64,000 bases of DNA, taken from assembly GCA_017477205.1 (NCBI GenBank), contig JAFUXE010000013.1, positions 1 to 64,000 of the forward strand, given 5' to 3'. A program made the position numbers and the translations under genes. Origin of the DNA: Alloprevotella sp. (lineage in GTDB: Bacteria > Bacteroidota > Bacteroidia > Bacteroidales > Bacteroidaceae). The notes beneath the pieces were generated by a model. That model was not told the DNA's origin, did no database searches, and saw only the letters and a list, made by a program, of their open reading frames with translations. Below, piece by piece: positions 57,276 through 64,000 of the stretch; the stretch's first letter is position 1, and each line of letters opens with the position of its first letter.

Positions 57276-57971
57276 ATGAAACGCATAATTCTTTTAACCC
57301 TGCTTGCCGCGGCACTGATGCCCCTGGCGGTGCTGCGCGCCCAGACGGCGACCATCGACAACGTGTGGATAGAGCACGGCGTCACGCTGAACGGTGAAAG
57401 GGGAATGAAAGTCCACACGGCATTCACCGTGTATGGAGCTCAGGGACGCACGATAGACCTGAGCATCAACCACTATTTCATCTACCAGTCCGACGGCGGG
57501 CCCGTCTTTGGCAATGCCGACGGCTTTACCGCACCCGGCCCCAACGGGAAGCCGCAGGCCGCGGCGTGGCACAGGATGGATTTCGTGTGCCACTGGGACG
57601 CCTCCTGCATAAAAGACAGCTGGAAATTCATCCCCTACAGAGTCATCGGCATCTCCTCCGGGGCGCACGACCTCGGCATCGTTACGTTCATACGCGACTG
57701 CGGGCGCGGGGCGTTCATACAGCAGGAGACCGTGAAGACGTACTTCTCCTTTAAAATCGGCGCGCCGCAGGAGCCGCAGCGCAGCCCCGACGTGAAGACG
57801 CCCCGCACGCTGCCTTGCCCGGGGTGCTCGGGCTTGCTGAAGTGCAACTATTGCGCCGGGCAGGGCTATGTGTGGACGGGAAGCTCGCGGTACCGCTGCG
57901 GCACATGCAACGGGACGGGAATATGCCAGGACTGCCACGGCACGGGCATCTGGAAGGTCGTTTACGACTAA
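57276..57971 (+). CDS. exported protein with C-terminal DnaJ-like zinc-ribbon repeats
   Basis: A 231-residue protein. The ATG at 57276 opens a signal peptide (MKRIILLTLLAAALMPLAVL, then RAQ). The middle (about 25-165) is a beta-rich domain with G-R-T-I-D-L-S-I-N-H-Y-F-I-Y. After a Pro-rich linker, the last 45 residues contain four C-x-x-C-x-G-type motifs: C-P-G-C-S-G, C-N-Y-C-A-G-Q-G, C-G-T-C-N-G-T-G and C-Q-D-C-H-G-T-G, as in the DnaJ cysteine-rich domain. Such zinc ribbons are usually cytoplasmic, so an exported one is odd. It returns to GC-rich codon use right after the AT-rich restriction genes. Confidence 0.72.
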   Translation: MKRIILLTLLAAALMPLAVLRAQTATIDNVWIEHGVTLNGERGMKVHTAFTVYGAQGRTIDLSINHYFIYQSDGGPVFGNADGFTAPGPNGKPQAAAWHRMDFVCHWDASCIKDSWKFIPYRVIGISSGAHDLGIVTFIRDCGRGAFIQQETVKTYFSFKIGAPQEPQRSPDVKTPRTLPCPGCSGLLKCNYCAGQGYVWTGSSRYRCGTCNGTGICQDCHGTGIWKVVYD

Positions 57972-58161
57972 GGGCTCCTTATGGATACTTCCCGCGCACG
58001 TGTGTATATATAATAATGTGTGGGAAGAAGATTGCGGGAAAACATGCCTGCGGCGATTAACTTTTTCCCGCACCGCCCGTCTAAGAAGTAGATGTAAATT
58101 AAAAATTGGAAATTAATAGAAGCATCAACCATTTAATCACCATCGTTTAACACTACAAACA

Positions 58162-58617
58162 ATGAAAAAGAAAATCTCTACCCTTGTTTTCATGCTCATT
58201 GCTTTGGGCCTGACAACGACCAGCTTCGTCTCCTGCGACGAAGAAACCACGAAAGAGTTCCTCACCGACGTCTATCTGGCACAGGCCGACCACTACGTGG
58301 TGACGCACGCCAAGCGTGCGGAGGCCGACAGCTACGTGGCATGGGAAGACTTCTTTGAGCAGAAGGAGTTCGCCCTGGAGACGACGTTCAAGTTCATCAC
58401 CTCCAACATGACCTGCGAGATGACGGGCTACTTCGCCCCTGGCAAAAAGACCTGCACCTTCTCCGGCAAAGGCGACTACGTCACCATCTATCTGGACGGC
58501 AAGGAGTACCTGCGCATGACGCTCCTGAAGACGGAATCCAAGACGCTGGAGGCAAAAATCCAGGACATGCAGACCAACTCGACCACCTGGGTAATGATGG
58601 ATAGAATCATGAAGTAA
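58162..58617 (+). CDS. small lipoprotein of unknown function
   Basis: A 151-residue putative lipoprotein with signal MKKKISTLVFMLIALGLTTT and lipobox S-F-V-S-C; the mature protein starts C-D-E-E-T-T-K-E-F-L. The body is beta-rich (F-A-L-E-T-T-F-K-F-I-T, G-K-K-T-C-T-F-S-G-K-G-D-Y-V-T-I-Y-L-D-G). No family is recognised. It resembles the lipoprotein at 44192-44695. A 15-bp terminator inside element copy B follows. Confidence 0.75.
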   Translation: MKKKISTLVFMLIALGLTTTSFVSCDEETTKEFLTDVYLAQADHYVVTHAKRAEADSYVAWEDFFEQKEFALETTFKFITSNMTCEMTGYFAPGKKTCTFSGKGDYVTIYLDGKEYLRMTLLKTESKTLEAKIQDMQTNSTTWVMMDRIMK

Positions 58618-58632
58618 AGGGATGCCCCTCAG

Positions 58633-58828
58633 AGCCCCCTCCCCCCTCCCCCCTCCGGGGGAGGAGTTCAGAGCGGCGAAAGAATCCTTTAAATGACAAA
58701 TCCCCTGCGAGGAAGCAAAAACCTCGCAGGGGATTTCGTTTTTGAGCCGAGACCTCTTTAGCGGTATCTGTAAGCCTCCCCCGGAGGGGGGAGGCGGGAG
58801 GGGGCTTGGGGGAGGTGGGAGGGGGGCT
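58633..58828 (+). repeat. 200-bp hairpin-rich dispersed element, copy B
   Basis: Starts AGCCCCCTCCCCCC, then CCCCTCCGGGGG, CAGAGCGGCGAAAGAATCC, AATGACAAATCCCC, a perfect stem (58698-58736), TTTTGAGCCG, CCTCCCCCGGAGGGGG and a G-rich end closing in GGCT. It is the inverted counterpart of 51232-51430. The end (about 58770-58827) has many G-runs and could form a quadruplex. Confidence 0.85.
58698..58736 (+). terminator. terminator stem within element B
   Basis: Perfect 15-bp arms AAATCCCCTGCGAGG (58698-58712) and CCTCGCAGGGGATTT (58722-58736), followed by CGTTTTTG. It would end the lipoprotein transcript. Confidence 0.75.
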
Positions 58829-58850
58829 TTTATTTTCCAATAATTCTTTG

Positions 58851-58858
58851 TACTTTCG
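58851..58858 (+). promoter_or_regulatory. -7-like box TACTTTCG for tsaD
   Basis: One mismatch from TAnnTTTG, 27 bases before tsaD, just after the repeat element. Confidence 0.45.
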
Positions 58859-58885
58859 CGCCCGAATCAAAAAAAGAACAGAAGG

Positions 58886-59896
58886 ATGAGCGTAACAATC
58901 CTTGGCATAGAGTCCAGTTGCGACGACACGGGAGCCGCCGTCATCCGCGACGGCCAGCTGCTGTCCAACGTGACGGCATCGCAGAAGGTACACGAAGCCT
59001 ACGGCGGCGTAGTGCCCGAGCTGGCGAGCCGCGCGCACCAGCAGAACATCGTCCCCGTCGTGAGCGAAGCCCTGCGTCAGGCAGGTGTCGGGAAGGACGA
59101 GCTCTCCGCCGTCTGCGTCACGCTGGGCCCCGGCCTGATGGGGTCGCTCCTCGTCGGCGTCAGCTTTGCGAAGGGTCTTGCCGCCAGCCTCGGCATCCCC
59201 CTCATCGAGGCCAACCACCTGCAAGGCCACGTCTTGGCGCATTTTATACAAACCCCGGAGGGGGCTCCCCCATACCCCTTCCTCTGCCTCCTCGTCTCCG
59301 GCGGCAACTCGCAGATAGTGCGCGTGAAGGCATACAACGACATGGAGATACTGGGGCAGACGATAGACGACGCCGCGGGCGAGGCCATGGACAAGTGCTC
59401 CAAGATGATGGGCTTCGGCTATCCCGGAGGCCCCGTCATAGACCGCCTGGCGCGACAGGGCAACCCCGATGCCTACCAGTTCGCGAAGCCCAACATCGCG
59501 GGCCTGGACTACAGCTTCTCCGGCCTGAAAACCTGCTTCCTCTACTTCCTGCGCGACAGGCTGAAGGAGGACGCCGACTTCATCGACCACCACAAGGAGG
59601 ACCTCGCCGCCTCGCTGGAGAAGACCATCGTGGACATCCTGATGAAAAAGCTGAAGCTCGCCGTGAAGCAGACAGGCATCCGCGACGTGGCCCTGAGCGG
59701 CGGCGTAAGTGCCAACACGGCGCTGCGCGAAGCCTTCCTCCGACAGCAGCAGGCCGGAAACTGGCGCGTCTATATCCCCCCCTTCAGCTTCACGACCGAC
59801 AACGCCGCCATGATTGCCGTCACCGGCTACTACAAGTACCTCGACAAGGACTTCTGTCCCCTGGACAAGCCCGCCTATTCCCGCGTGACGATATGA
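58886..59896 (+). CDS. tsaD: tRNA threonylcarbamoyladenosine modification protein TsaD
   Basis: A 336-residue ASKHA-fold protein that transfers the threonylcarbamoyl group to A37 of ANN-decoding tRNAs with TsaB/TsaE. Conserved parts are I-L-G-I-E-S-S-C-D-D-T (about 5-15), V-P-E-L-A-S-R-A-H-Q, the iron-binding H-L-Q-G-H (111-115), L-V-S-G-G-N-S, D-D-A-A-G-E-A-M-D-K, Y-P-G-G-P-V-I-D, F-S-G-L-K-T, S-G-G-V-S-A-N and T-D-N-A-A-M-I. AAGGATG precedes the start closely. It begins 57 bases after repeat element B and marks the return to core genes. Confidence 0.97.
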   Translation: MSVTILGIESSCDDTGAAVIRDGQLLSNVTASQKVHEAYGGVVPELASRAHQQNIVPVVSEALRQAGVGKDELSAVCVTLGPGLMGSLLVGVSFAKGLAASLGIPLIEANHLQGHVLAHFIQTPEGAPPYPFLCLLVSGGNSQIVRVKAYNDMEILGQTIDDAAGEAMDKCSKMMGFGYPGGPVIDRLARQGNPDAYQFAKPNIAGLDYSFSGLKTCFLYFLRDRLKEDADFIDHHKEDLAASLEKTIVDILMKKLKLAVKQTGIRDVALSGGVSANTALREAFLRQQQAGNWRVYIPPFSFTTDNAAMIAVTGYYKYLDKDFCPLDKPAYSRVTI

Positions 59897-59991
59897 ACAA
59901 GCTTAATCATTGACCATTGAGCATTGAGCATTGACCATCAATTTTTACTTTTTAATTTATACTTTTTAATTTATACATTTTTGATTTCCCC

Positions 59992-60510
59992 ATGGAACTA
60001 GACCTGAAACTTGCCAGCAAAGAGATAAACCAACTCCTCTGGAACACGGAGAAAACCATCTCCACGGCCGAAAGCTGCACGGCCGGACGCATTGCCACCA
60101 TCATCACCGCCGCCCCCGGCAGCAGCACCTACTACCGCGGCGGCCTCTGCTGCTACGCCGAGGACGTGAAGTCGGGCCTGCTCGGCGTCAGCGAGGAACT
60201 CATGGAGCGCGAGACACCCGTCTGCGAGGAAGTGGCGCGCCAGATGGTACTGGGTGCCAACAAACTCTTCAACACGGACTTCGCCATTGCCATCACCGGC
60301 TACGCAGGCCCCGGAGGCTCGCCGAACGGCAACGTCCTCGTGGGGACAATATGGATCGCCGTAGGGCAGGAGGGACACATCGTGACGCGGAAGCTTGAGG
60401 AAGACAACGGACGCGAGCAAAACCTCGCCTCCGCCACCTCCGTAGCCGTCCATATGCTCCTGGATTACCTCCGCGAAGCCTGTCCCAAGACGATAGAAGA
60501 AGAAAAATAG
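59992..60510 (+). CDS. pncC: nicotinamide-nucleotide amidohydrolase (CinA C-terminal family, PncC)
   Basis: A 172-residue stand-alone CinA C-terminal domain; the N-terminal MoCF-like part of full CinA is absent. PncC deamidates NMN to nicotinate mononucleotide in pyridine nucleotide salvage. Motifs: S-T-A-E-S-C-T-A-G-R-I (active-site Ser), Y-Y-R-G-G-L-C-C-Y, a long helix with R-E-T-P-V-C-E-E-V-A, and A-I-T-G-Y-A-G-P-G-G. The gap after tsaD (59897-59991) is filled with TTGACCATTGAGCA-type microrepeats. Confidence 0.92.
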   Translation: MELDLKLASKEINQLLWNTEKTISTAESCTAGRIATIITAAPGSSTYYRGGLCCYAEDVKSGLLGVSEELMERETPVCEEVARQMVLGANKLFNTDFAIAITGYAGPGGSPNGNVLVGTIWIAVGQEGHIVTRKLEEDNGREQNLASATSVAVHMLLDYLREACPKTIEEEK

Positions 60511-60543
60511 AGCAAAAAGTTTGTCCATAAGGTTTTTTTGCAC

Positions 60544-60551
60544 TAATTTTG
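60544..60551 (+). promoter_or_regulatory. promoter TTG-N20-TAATTTTG for rpmB
   Basis: -7 box TAATTTTG with TTG at 60521-60523. It drives rpmB, rpmG and the DUF4295 gene; a 77-base leader follows. Confidence 0.75.
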
Positions 60552-60628
60552 CACCTCGAATTGGGGACATACGTCCCGGCGGGCATTGAAAACGCCTCCC
60601 AAGCAAACTATAAAACGATAAGATAGCA

Positions 60629-60889
60629 ATGTCGAAGATTTGTCAAATCACAGGTAAGACCGCGATGGTCGGAAACAACGTTTCTAAGTCGAAGCGTCGC
60701 ACAAAGCGCACGTTCGACGTGAACTTGTTCTACAAAAAGTTCTACTACGTGGAGCAGGACTGCTGGATTAACCTCCGTGTAAGTGCAGCCGGACTCCGCC
60801 TCATTAACAAAGTCGGCCTTGACGCCGCGCTGAACAGCGCCGTGGAAAAGGGATACTGCGACTGGAAAGACATCAAAGTAATCGGATAA
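60629..60889 (+). CDS. rpmB: 50S ribosomal protein L28
   Basis: 86 residues: [10 protein letters not shown], the Bacteroidetes form of the L28 start with [15 protein letters not shown] and later L-R-V-S-A-A-G-L-R. It is part of the large subunit near the E site. It is followed after 15 bases by rpmG and belongs to a three-gene operon. Confidence 0.97.
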   Translation: MSKICQITGKTAMVGNNVSKSKRRTKRTFDVNLFYKKFYYVEQDCWINLRVSAAGLRLINKVGLDAALNSAVEKGYCDWKDIKVIG

Positions 60890-60904
60890 TAAGACAACAG
60901 AGCG

Positions 60905-61093
60905 ATGGCAAAGAAAGTAAAAGGTAATCGCGTGCAGGTCATCCTCGAATGCACCGAAATGAAGGAAAGCGGACTGCCCGGCACATCCCGCTACATTACG
61001 ACCAAGAACCGTAAGAACACCACGGAGCGTTTGGAACTGAAAAAGTACAATCCCATCCTGCGCCGCATGACAGTACACAAGGAAATCAAATAA
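60905..61093 (+). CDS. rpmG: 50S ribosomal protein L33
   Basis: 62 residues, starting [17 protein letters not shown], with [23 protein letters not shown], the L33 signature. Only one Cys is left where zinc-binding forms have four, so this is the zinc-free type. It lies between rpmB and the DUF4295 gene. Confidence 0.97.
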   Translation: MAKKVKGNRVQVILECTEMKESGLPGTSRYITTKNRKNTTERLELKKYNPILRRMTVHKEIK

Positions 61094-61105
61094 TCTCACG
61101 AAACC

Positions 61106-61264
61106 ATGGCAAAGAAAGCAGTCGCCACCCTTCAGGAGGGTAAAACGGACGGACGTTCCTATACGAAAGTCATCAAGATGGTCAAGAGCCCCAAGACCGG
61201 CGCTTACGTCTTTGACGAGCAGATGGTACGCAACGAGGACGTTCAGTCATTCTTCAAGAACTGA
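61106..61264 (+). CDS. DUF4295 small protein
   Basis: 52 residues, starting M-A-K-K-A-V-A-T-L-Q-E-G, with K-V-I-K-M-V-K-S-P-K-T-G-A-Y and V-Q-S-F-F-K-N at the end. This is the short basic Bacteroidetes protein that regularly follows rpmG; it may be a ribosome-associated factor but its function is unproven. The gap to rpmG is 12 bases. A terminator follows. Confidence 0.9.
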   Translation: MAKKAVATLQEGKTDGRSYTKVIKMVKSPKTGAYVFDEQMVRNEDVQSFFKN

Positions 61265-61287
61265 TACTCCCGACGCACATAGAAACA

Positions 61288-61317
61288 AAAACTCCCGCAT
61301 TGCCGCGGGAGTTTTTT
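61288..61317. terminator. terminator after the L28-L33-DUF4295 operon
   Basis: Stem AACTCCCGC/GCGGGAGTT with loop ATTGCC, A-run before and T-run after. It can serve both this operon and the convergent FtsZ-like gene. Confidence 0.88.
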
Positions 61318-61350
61318 GTTTAGGCGGAAGCATCGCCGCAAAAGGTGTCC

Positions 61351-62577
61351 TTACGCCTCCGGCTTGAGCATGTAGGCCACGAAGTCGGAGAACTTCTCCC
61401 AGAGGCTCTTCCCCTTGCTTGTCCCGCTCGGCTCCTCCTCAGGCTCCGTGGCCTCTTCACCAGCATCTTCTTCCTCTATGTCCTCCGGCTCCAGTTGGGG
61501 CACGGAATATGCGAGGTTCGGGAAGAAGCGCCGCACGCGGTCGTCAATGGGATCTTTTGCGCTCGTCGCTTCTGTGGCGTTGTTGTCGTAAAGGCCGAAA
61601 CCTGCGGCCAGGATGGTGACGCGGATGTCGTCGCCAAGGCCTTCCTCGGTGTCAATGCCCGTCTTGACCCATGTGTTCGTGCCGAACTTTGCTGAGAAAG
61701 CGTCTATTTGTCGGAACTCCTTCATCTGCATGGGGCGCGCCCCTGACGGGTCGTAGGAAACGCGCATGAGCAGGTGTGTGGACTTGTAGATGTCGTTGTT
61801 GTTCAGCAGGGGAGAGGTGACGGCAGCCTTAATGGCGTTCTCCACGCGGTTCTCGCCGCAGCTCCTGCCCGTCGAGATAACGGCAACGCCGGAGTGCTCC
61901 AGGGCCGTCTGCACGTCGGAGAGGTCCATGTTGATGAGTCCAATCATGCCGATGATGCCCGCAATGCTCCGCACGGCGTCACAGAGCACGTTGTCGGCCG
62001 CCTTGAAGCCCACGTCAACGGACTCCTCGCCATATACTTCCTCCACGCGGTCGTTGCTGATAACCAGCAGGGCGTCCACCTCCTTCGCCAGGCGGTCCAG
62101 ACCGTCCAGCGCCTGCAAGGCACGTGGCAGTTTCTCTCGCGACGGCGGCAGCGTGGCGATGGCCAGTGTCAGCAGTCCCAGCTTCTTCGCTTCGCGGGCA
62201 AAGATAGGAGACGCAGCCGTTCCGGTGCCCCCACCCATGGACGTGGCAATGATGATGATCTTCGCTCCGTCGTCCAGTGCCTTGGAAATCTCCTCGGCCT
62301 GCCCCTCTGCAATCTCGCGCCCGCGTTCCACCTTGCCGCCAAAGCCGCGGCCGTCGCCCAGCAGCAGGCGATGGGGTACGCGGTAGTGGCTACCCAGCGC
62401 ACTCGCGTTGCTGTCGCATACGAGGCAGCTTACGTCCTCAATTCCCTCGGAGGAAAGATTGTCCACGGCGTTGCAGCCCCCGTTGCCCACGCCCACTACT
62501 TTTATCGTCTTGGGCTTCTGTTCGGGAGCCACGCCCATATCAATCAAATTGTCCAGAATGTCTGTATTATCTATCAT
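61351..62577 (-). CDS. divergent FtsZ-like tubulin/FtsZ-superfamily GTPase
   Basis: A 408-residue protein. It keeps the core GTPase features: V-G-V-G-N-G-G-C-N-A-V-D-N (28-40), tubulin signature M-G-G-G-T-G-T (114-120) and the T7 synergy loop N-M-D-L-S-D-V (216-222) with both acidic residues that complete the neighbour's active site. S-P-L-L-N-N-N-D-I-Y-K and I-L-A-A-G-F-G-L also match Bacteroidetes FtsZ. It differs in a shorter loop after the GTPase core (T-L-P-P-S-R-E-K replacing the P-F-x-F-E-G region) and in its end: an acidic linker and S-L-W-E-K-F-S-D-F-V-A-Y-M-L-K-P instead of the usual FtsZ C-terminal peptide. It is not in a division gene cluster. I infer a paralogue; the classical ftsZ should be elsewhere. 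Confidence 0.82.
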   Translation of the reverse strand: MIDNTDILDNLIDMGVAPEQKPKTIKVVGVGNGGCNAVDNLSSEGIEDVSCLVCDSNASALGSHYRVPHRLLLGDGRGFGGKVERGREIAEGQAEEISKALDDGAKIIIIATSMGGGTGTAASPIFAREAKKLGLLTLAIATLPPSREKLPRALQALDGLDRLAKEVDALLVISNDRVEEVYGEESVDVGFKAADNVLCDAVRSIAGIIGMIGLINMDLSDVQTALEHSGVAVISTGRSCGENRVENAIKAAVTSPLLNNNDIYKSTHLLMRVSYDPSGARPMQMKEFRQIDAFSAKFGTNTWVKTGIDTEEGLGDDIRVTILAAGFGLYDNNATEATSAKDPIDDRVRRFFPNLAYSVPQLEPEDIEEEDAGEEATEPEEEPSGTSKGKSLWEKFSDFVAYMLKPEA

Positions 62578-62606
62578 CGTCAGTTGTTTTTAGTTGCTTA
62601 CGGGCA

Positions 62607-62614
62607 CAAATATA
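62607..62614 (-). promoter_or_regulatory. promoter TTG-N16-TATATTTG for the FtsZ-like gene
   Basis: -7 box TATATTTG on the minus strand with TTG at 62633-62631, 29 bases before the gene start. The FtsZ-like gene can therefore be expressed independently of the gene upstream. Confidence 0.6.
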
Positions 62615-62685
62615 CTCACAAAAAACCATTCAACAGCTACGCCCACGGACTTCTTTTTAATTTTTTTCTCAATTCCGCCTTGTGC

Positions 62686-64000
62686 TTATTGTTCCTTCCC
62701 TTCCCACTCAACCAGATTCCTCGGAAGCTTGATGCCTTTCGGCTCGCCGCGCTGGCCTGTGATGAAATAGTTCTCGGCCAGTTCGTCGTTGATACAAAGC
62801 AGGAAAGCTTCGCGGATGCGTGCACACTTCTCGTTGATAGAATTGTTCAGCGGATCGGTCAGTGCCTGTATGCTTGCGCTGTAGCGAAAGGTGCCGAAAG
62901 CACCTTTCGTCACGGAATTTGTGCCGCCGCCTTTTATACTGTCGTAAATCTCAGCCAGTTCGGCCTTGTAGTCAGGAAGACATTTGAAACGTATCCCCTC
63001 CGGATGGCGTAGGAAGAGGAAGAACACTGTCTTAACAAGTGGCTCCATACGTACTTCCTTGTTGTCGTAGTCAGCCAGGAAGATGCGATGGTCGGCGGTG
63101 ACGACGAGGCGGCTTAGTTCCACTTTTGGCTTCACGAGCTGTTGGAGAATCATCTCGCTCACACCCCGCCGCCGCAGTTGGTCTATCTTGTATTCCACCT
63201 CCTGTAGCATCTTCTGCGTGTCACGCGAGAACGCATCGTCGGCATCTTCATATCGGGCTCTTCCCTTGCAGGCCACGCCATAGAAGTCCGTCATTTCCAT
63301 GCCCACGCGTGCTGCCATATAGCTGAAGTAACGCTCGGGGTCTTTCTCTGCTGCCCTCACGTCCAGAAAGACCAGTTCAAAGAAGCTGCGGGTTGTCTTG
63401 AAATCGTCAAAGGGGTTGGGGCTTGAATAATTGAAGCGGGCAAATGATGGTGCCTCCAACCTCGGGCGGTTTTGCGGTCGCGCCATATAGTCCAGTAGAA
63501 AACTGCTCCCTTTCCCTTCGGGGAATTTCGCATCGTTCATCACGGCCTCGCGCACACGCTCCATGTCGGGCTGCTCCCCAGGGTTGTGGTAGTGCCAGGC
63601 GTCAGCGTCCGCAGCCACTTCCTCTTGCAGCAACGGAAGGTAAACGAAGCGCAAGTTGTGTTTTGCCATGCACTCGCGAATCAAGGGCAGGTGTTTCCTG
63701 ACGCAGGCGTTTGCCCTGGCGTGGTAGAAGCCCTCCAAGAAGATGACTTCATTATCAGCACCTTCGAAGGGAATGTCCACCAATTCTACCGCGCAGCGCT
63801 GGAACCTGTAAGGGTAGGGCGTGAGGTCTACGCCCTCTTTCCGGGCAAATTCCCGTACGCTTTCTTTTTTTACTTTTCTGGCATCCTCGCCTTCTTTCCA
63901 GCGTATATGTTCCCACACGCTCCACTCCGTGCCGCGCACCGTATTAGGCAGAGCTTCATATCTCTTGCTTTTCTTGTACCCTTTTTCCTTATTCTCCTTA
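62686..64000 (-). CDS. unrecognised protein, 5' end beyond the window
   Basis: The frame stays open to the right edge with protein-like sequence (K-G-Y-K-K-S-K-R-Y-E-A-L-P-N-T) before the GTG at 63939, so the real start is outside the window. At least 437 residues are visible. It has no signal or membrane segment. Notable strings are Y-P-Y-R-F-Q-R-C-A-V-E-L, H-Y-H-N-P-G-E-Q, and a C-terminal region with F-F-L-F-L-R-H-P-E-G-I-R-F-K and L-P-D-Y-K-A-E-L-A-E-I-Y-D-S-I, a pattern I associate with Bacteroidales hypothetical proteins. It lies 108 bases upstream of the FtsZ-like gene on the same strand. Function unknown. Confidence 0.7.
   Translation of the reverse strand, partial: KENKEKGYKKSKRYEALPNTVRGTEWSVWEHIRWKEGEDARKVKKESVREFARKEGVDLTPYPYRFQRCAVELVDIPFEGADNEVIFLEGFYHARANACVRKHLPLIRECMAKHNLRFVYLPLLQEEVAADADAWHYHNPGEQPDMERVREAVMNDAKFPEGKGSSFLLDYMARPQNRPRLEAPSFARFNYSSPNPFDDFKTTRSFFELVFLDVRAAEKDPERYFSYMAARVGMEMTDFYGVACKGRARYEDADDAFSRDTQKMLQEVEYKIDQLRRRGVSEMILQQLVKPKVELSRLVVTADHRIFLADYDNKEVRMEPLVKTVFFLFLRHPEGIRFKCLPDYKAELAEIYDSIKGGGTNSVTKGAFGTFRYSASIQALTDPLNNSINEKCARIREAFLLCINDELAENYFITGQRGEPKGIKLPRNLVEWEGKEQ

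Noticed and set aside
59240..59290. A third copy of the 200-bp element inside tsaD
   Set aside because: Only a short GGAGGGGGCTCCCCC-like match within a conserved coding region; the other blocks are absent.
62686..63939. Complete gene starting at GTG 63939
   Set aside because: The frame continues to the window edge with protein-like codons, so the start is outside the window.

Overview
This window looks like a chromosomal segment of a GC-rich member of the Bacteroidales, probably Prevotellaceae-like. The evidence is a complete set of type IX secretion (T9SS) genes (sprA, porU, porV), Bacteroidetes-only families (DUF4468, DUF4494, DUF4421, DUF4295, carboxypeptidase-regulatory outer-membrane barrels) and repeated matches to the Bacteroidetes promoter box TAnnTTTG, several with TTG about 16-20 bases upstream. 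The species cannot be named from the sequence alone.

Layout. 1-4.5 kb: the tail of a transposase, a small acidic peptide gene, a large T9SS cargo protein, and a 1-kb gene-free stretch packed with repeats. 4.5-19.4 kb (+): ruvA, sprA, a degenerate FAA-hydrolase-like gene, porU, porV, ispF and a DUF4468 gene, closely packed. 19.4-24.6 kb (-): an outer-membrane barrel protein and a BlaR1/BlaI-type regulator pair with a candidate operator. 25-28.1 kb (+): three exported proteins (EEP phosphodiesterase, rhodanese-metallo-beta-lactamase fusion, SUMF1-fold lipoprotein). 28.2-31.6 kb (-): tig-clpP-clpX. 31.7-38.7 kb (-): acyl-CoA synthetase, lptB, S9 peptidase, GH25 lysozyme, DUF4494, yggS. 39-44.1 kb (+): a tripartite efflux operon with two ABC-2 permeases but no ATPase. 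45-49.4 kb (-): yicC, a gmk-nadD fusion, a Gfo/Idh/MocA oxidoreductase and DUF4421. 49.7-51.1 kb: five tRNA genes. 51.2-58.8 kb: an accessory island with an HU-like protein, a primase-like protein, a RepA-like ATPase, a DpnD/methyltransferase/putative endonuclease module and two exported proteins. 58.9-61.3 kb (+): tsaD, pncC, rpmB, rpmG, DUF4295. 61.3-64 kb (-): a divergent FtsZ-like protein and an unrecognised gene cut by the window edge.

How the parts fit. SprA is the T9SS translocon, PorV its outer-membrane shuttle and PorU the sortase that removes C-terminal sorting domains; the protein at 423-3473 carries such a domain and is a likely substrate. Trigger factor, ClpP and ClpX form a folding and proteolysis operon. 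The island is flanked by two inverted copies of a 200-bp hairpin-rich element, and the tRNA-Arg 3' end beside it is duplicated, so it looks acquired. No integrase is visible.

The most unusual signals are non-coding: two 132-bp arrays of a 17-bp near-palindrome repeated every 23 bp (4162-4293 and 25021-25152), and two five-unit arrays of a 22-bp repeat in opposite orientation (4372-4481 and 51973-52082). The most unusual proteins are the divergent FtsZ homologue, the Gmk-NadD fusion and the unrecognised putative endonuclease.
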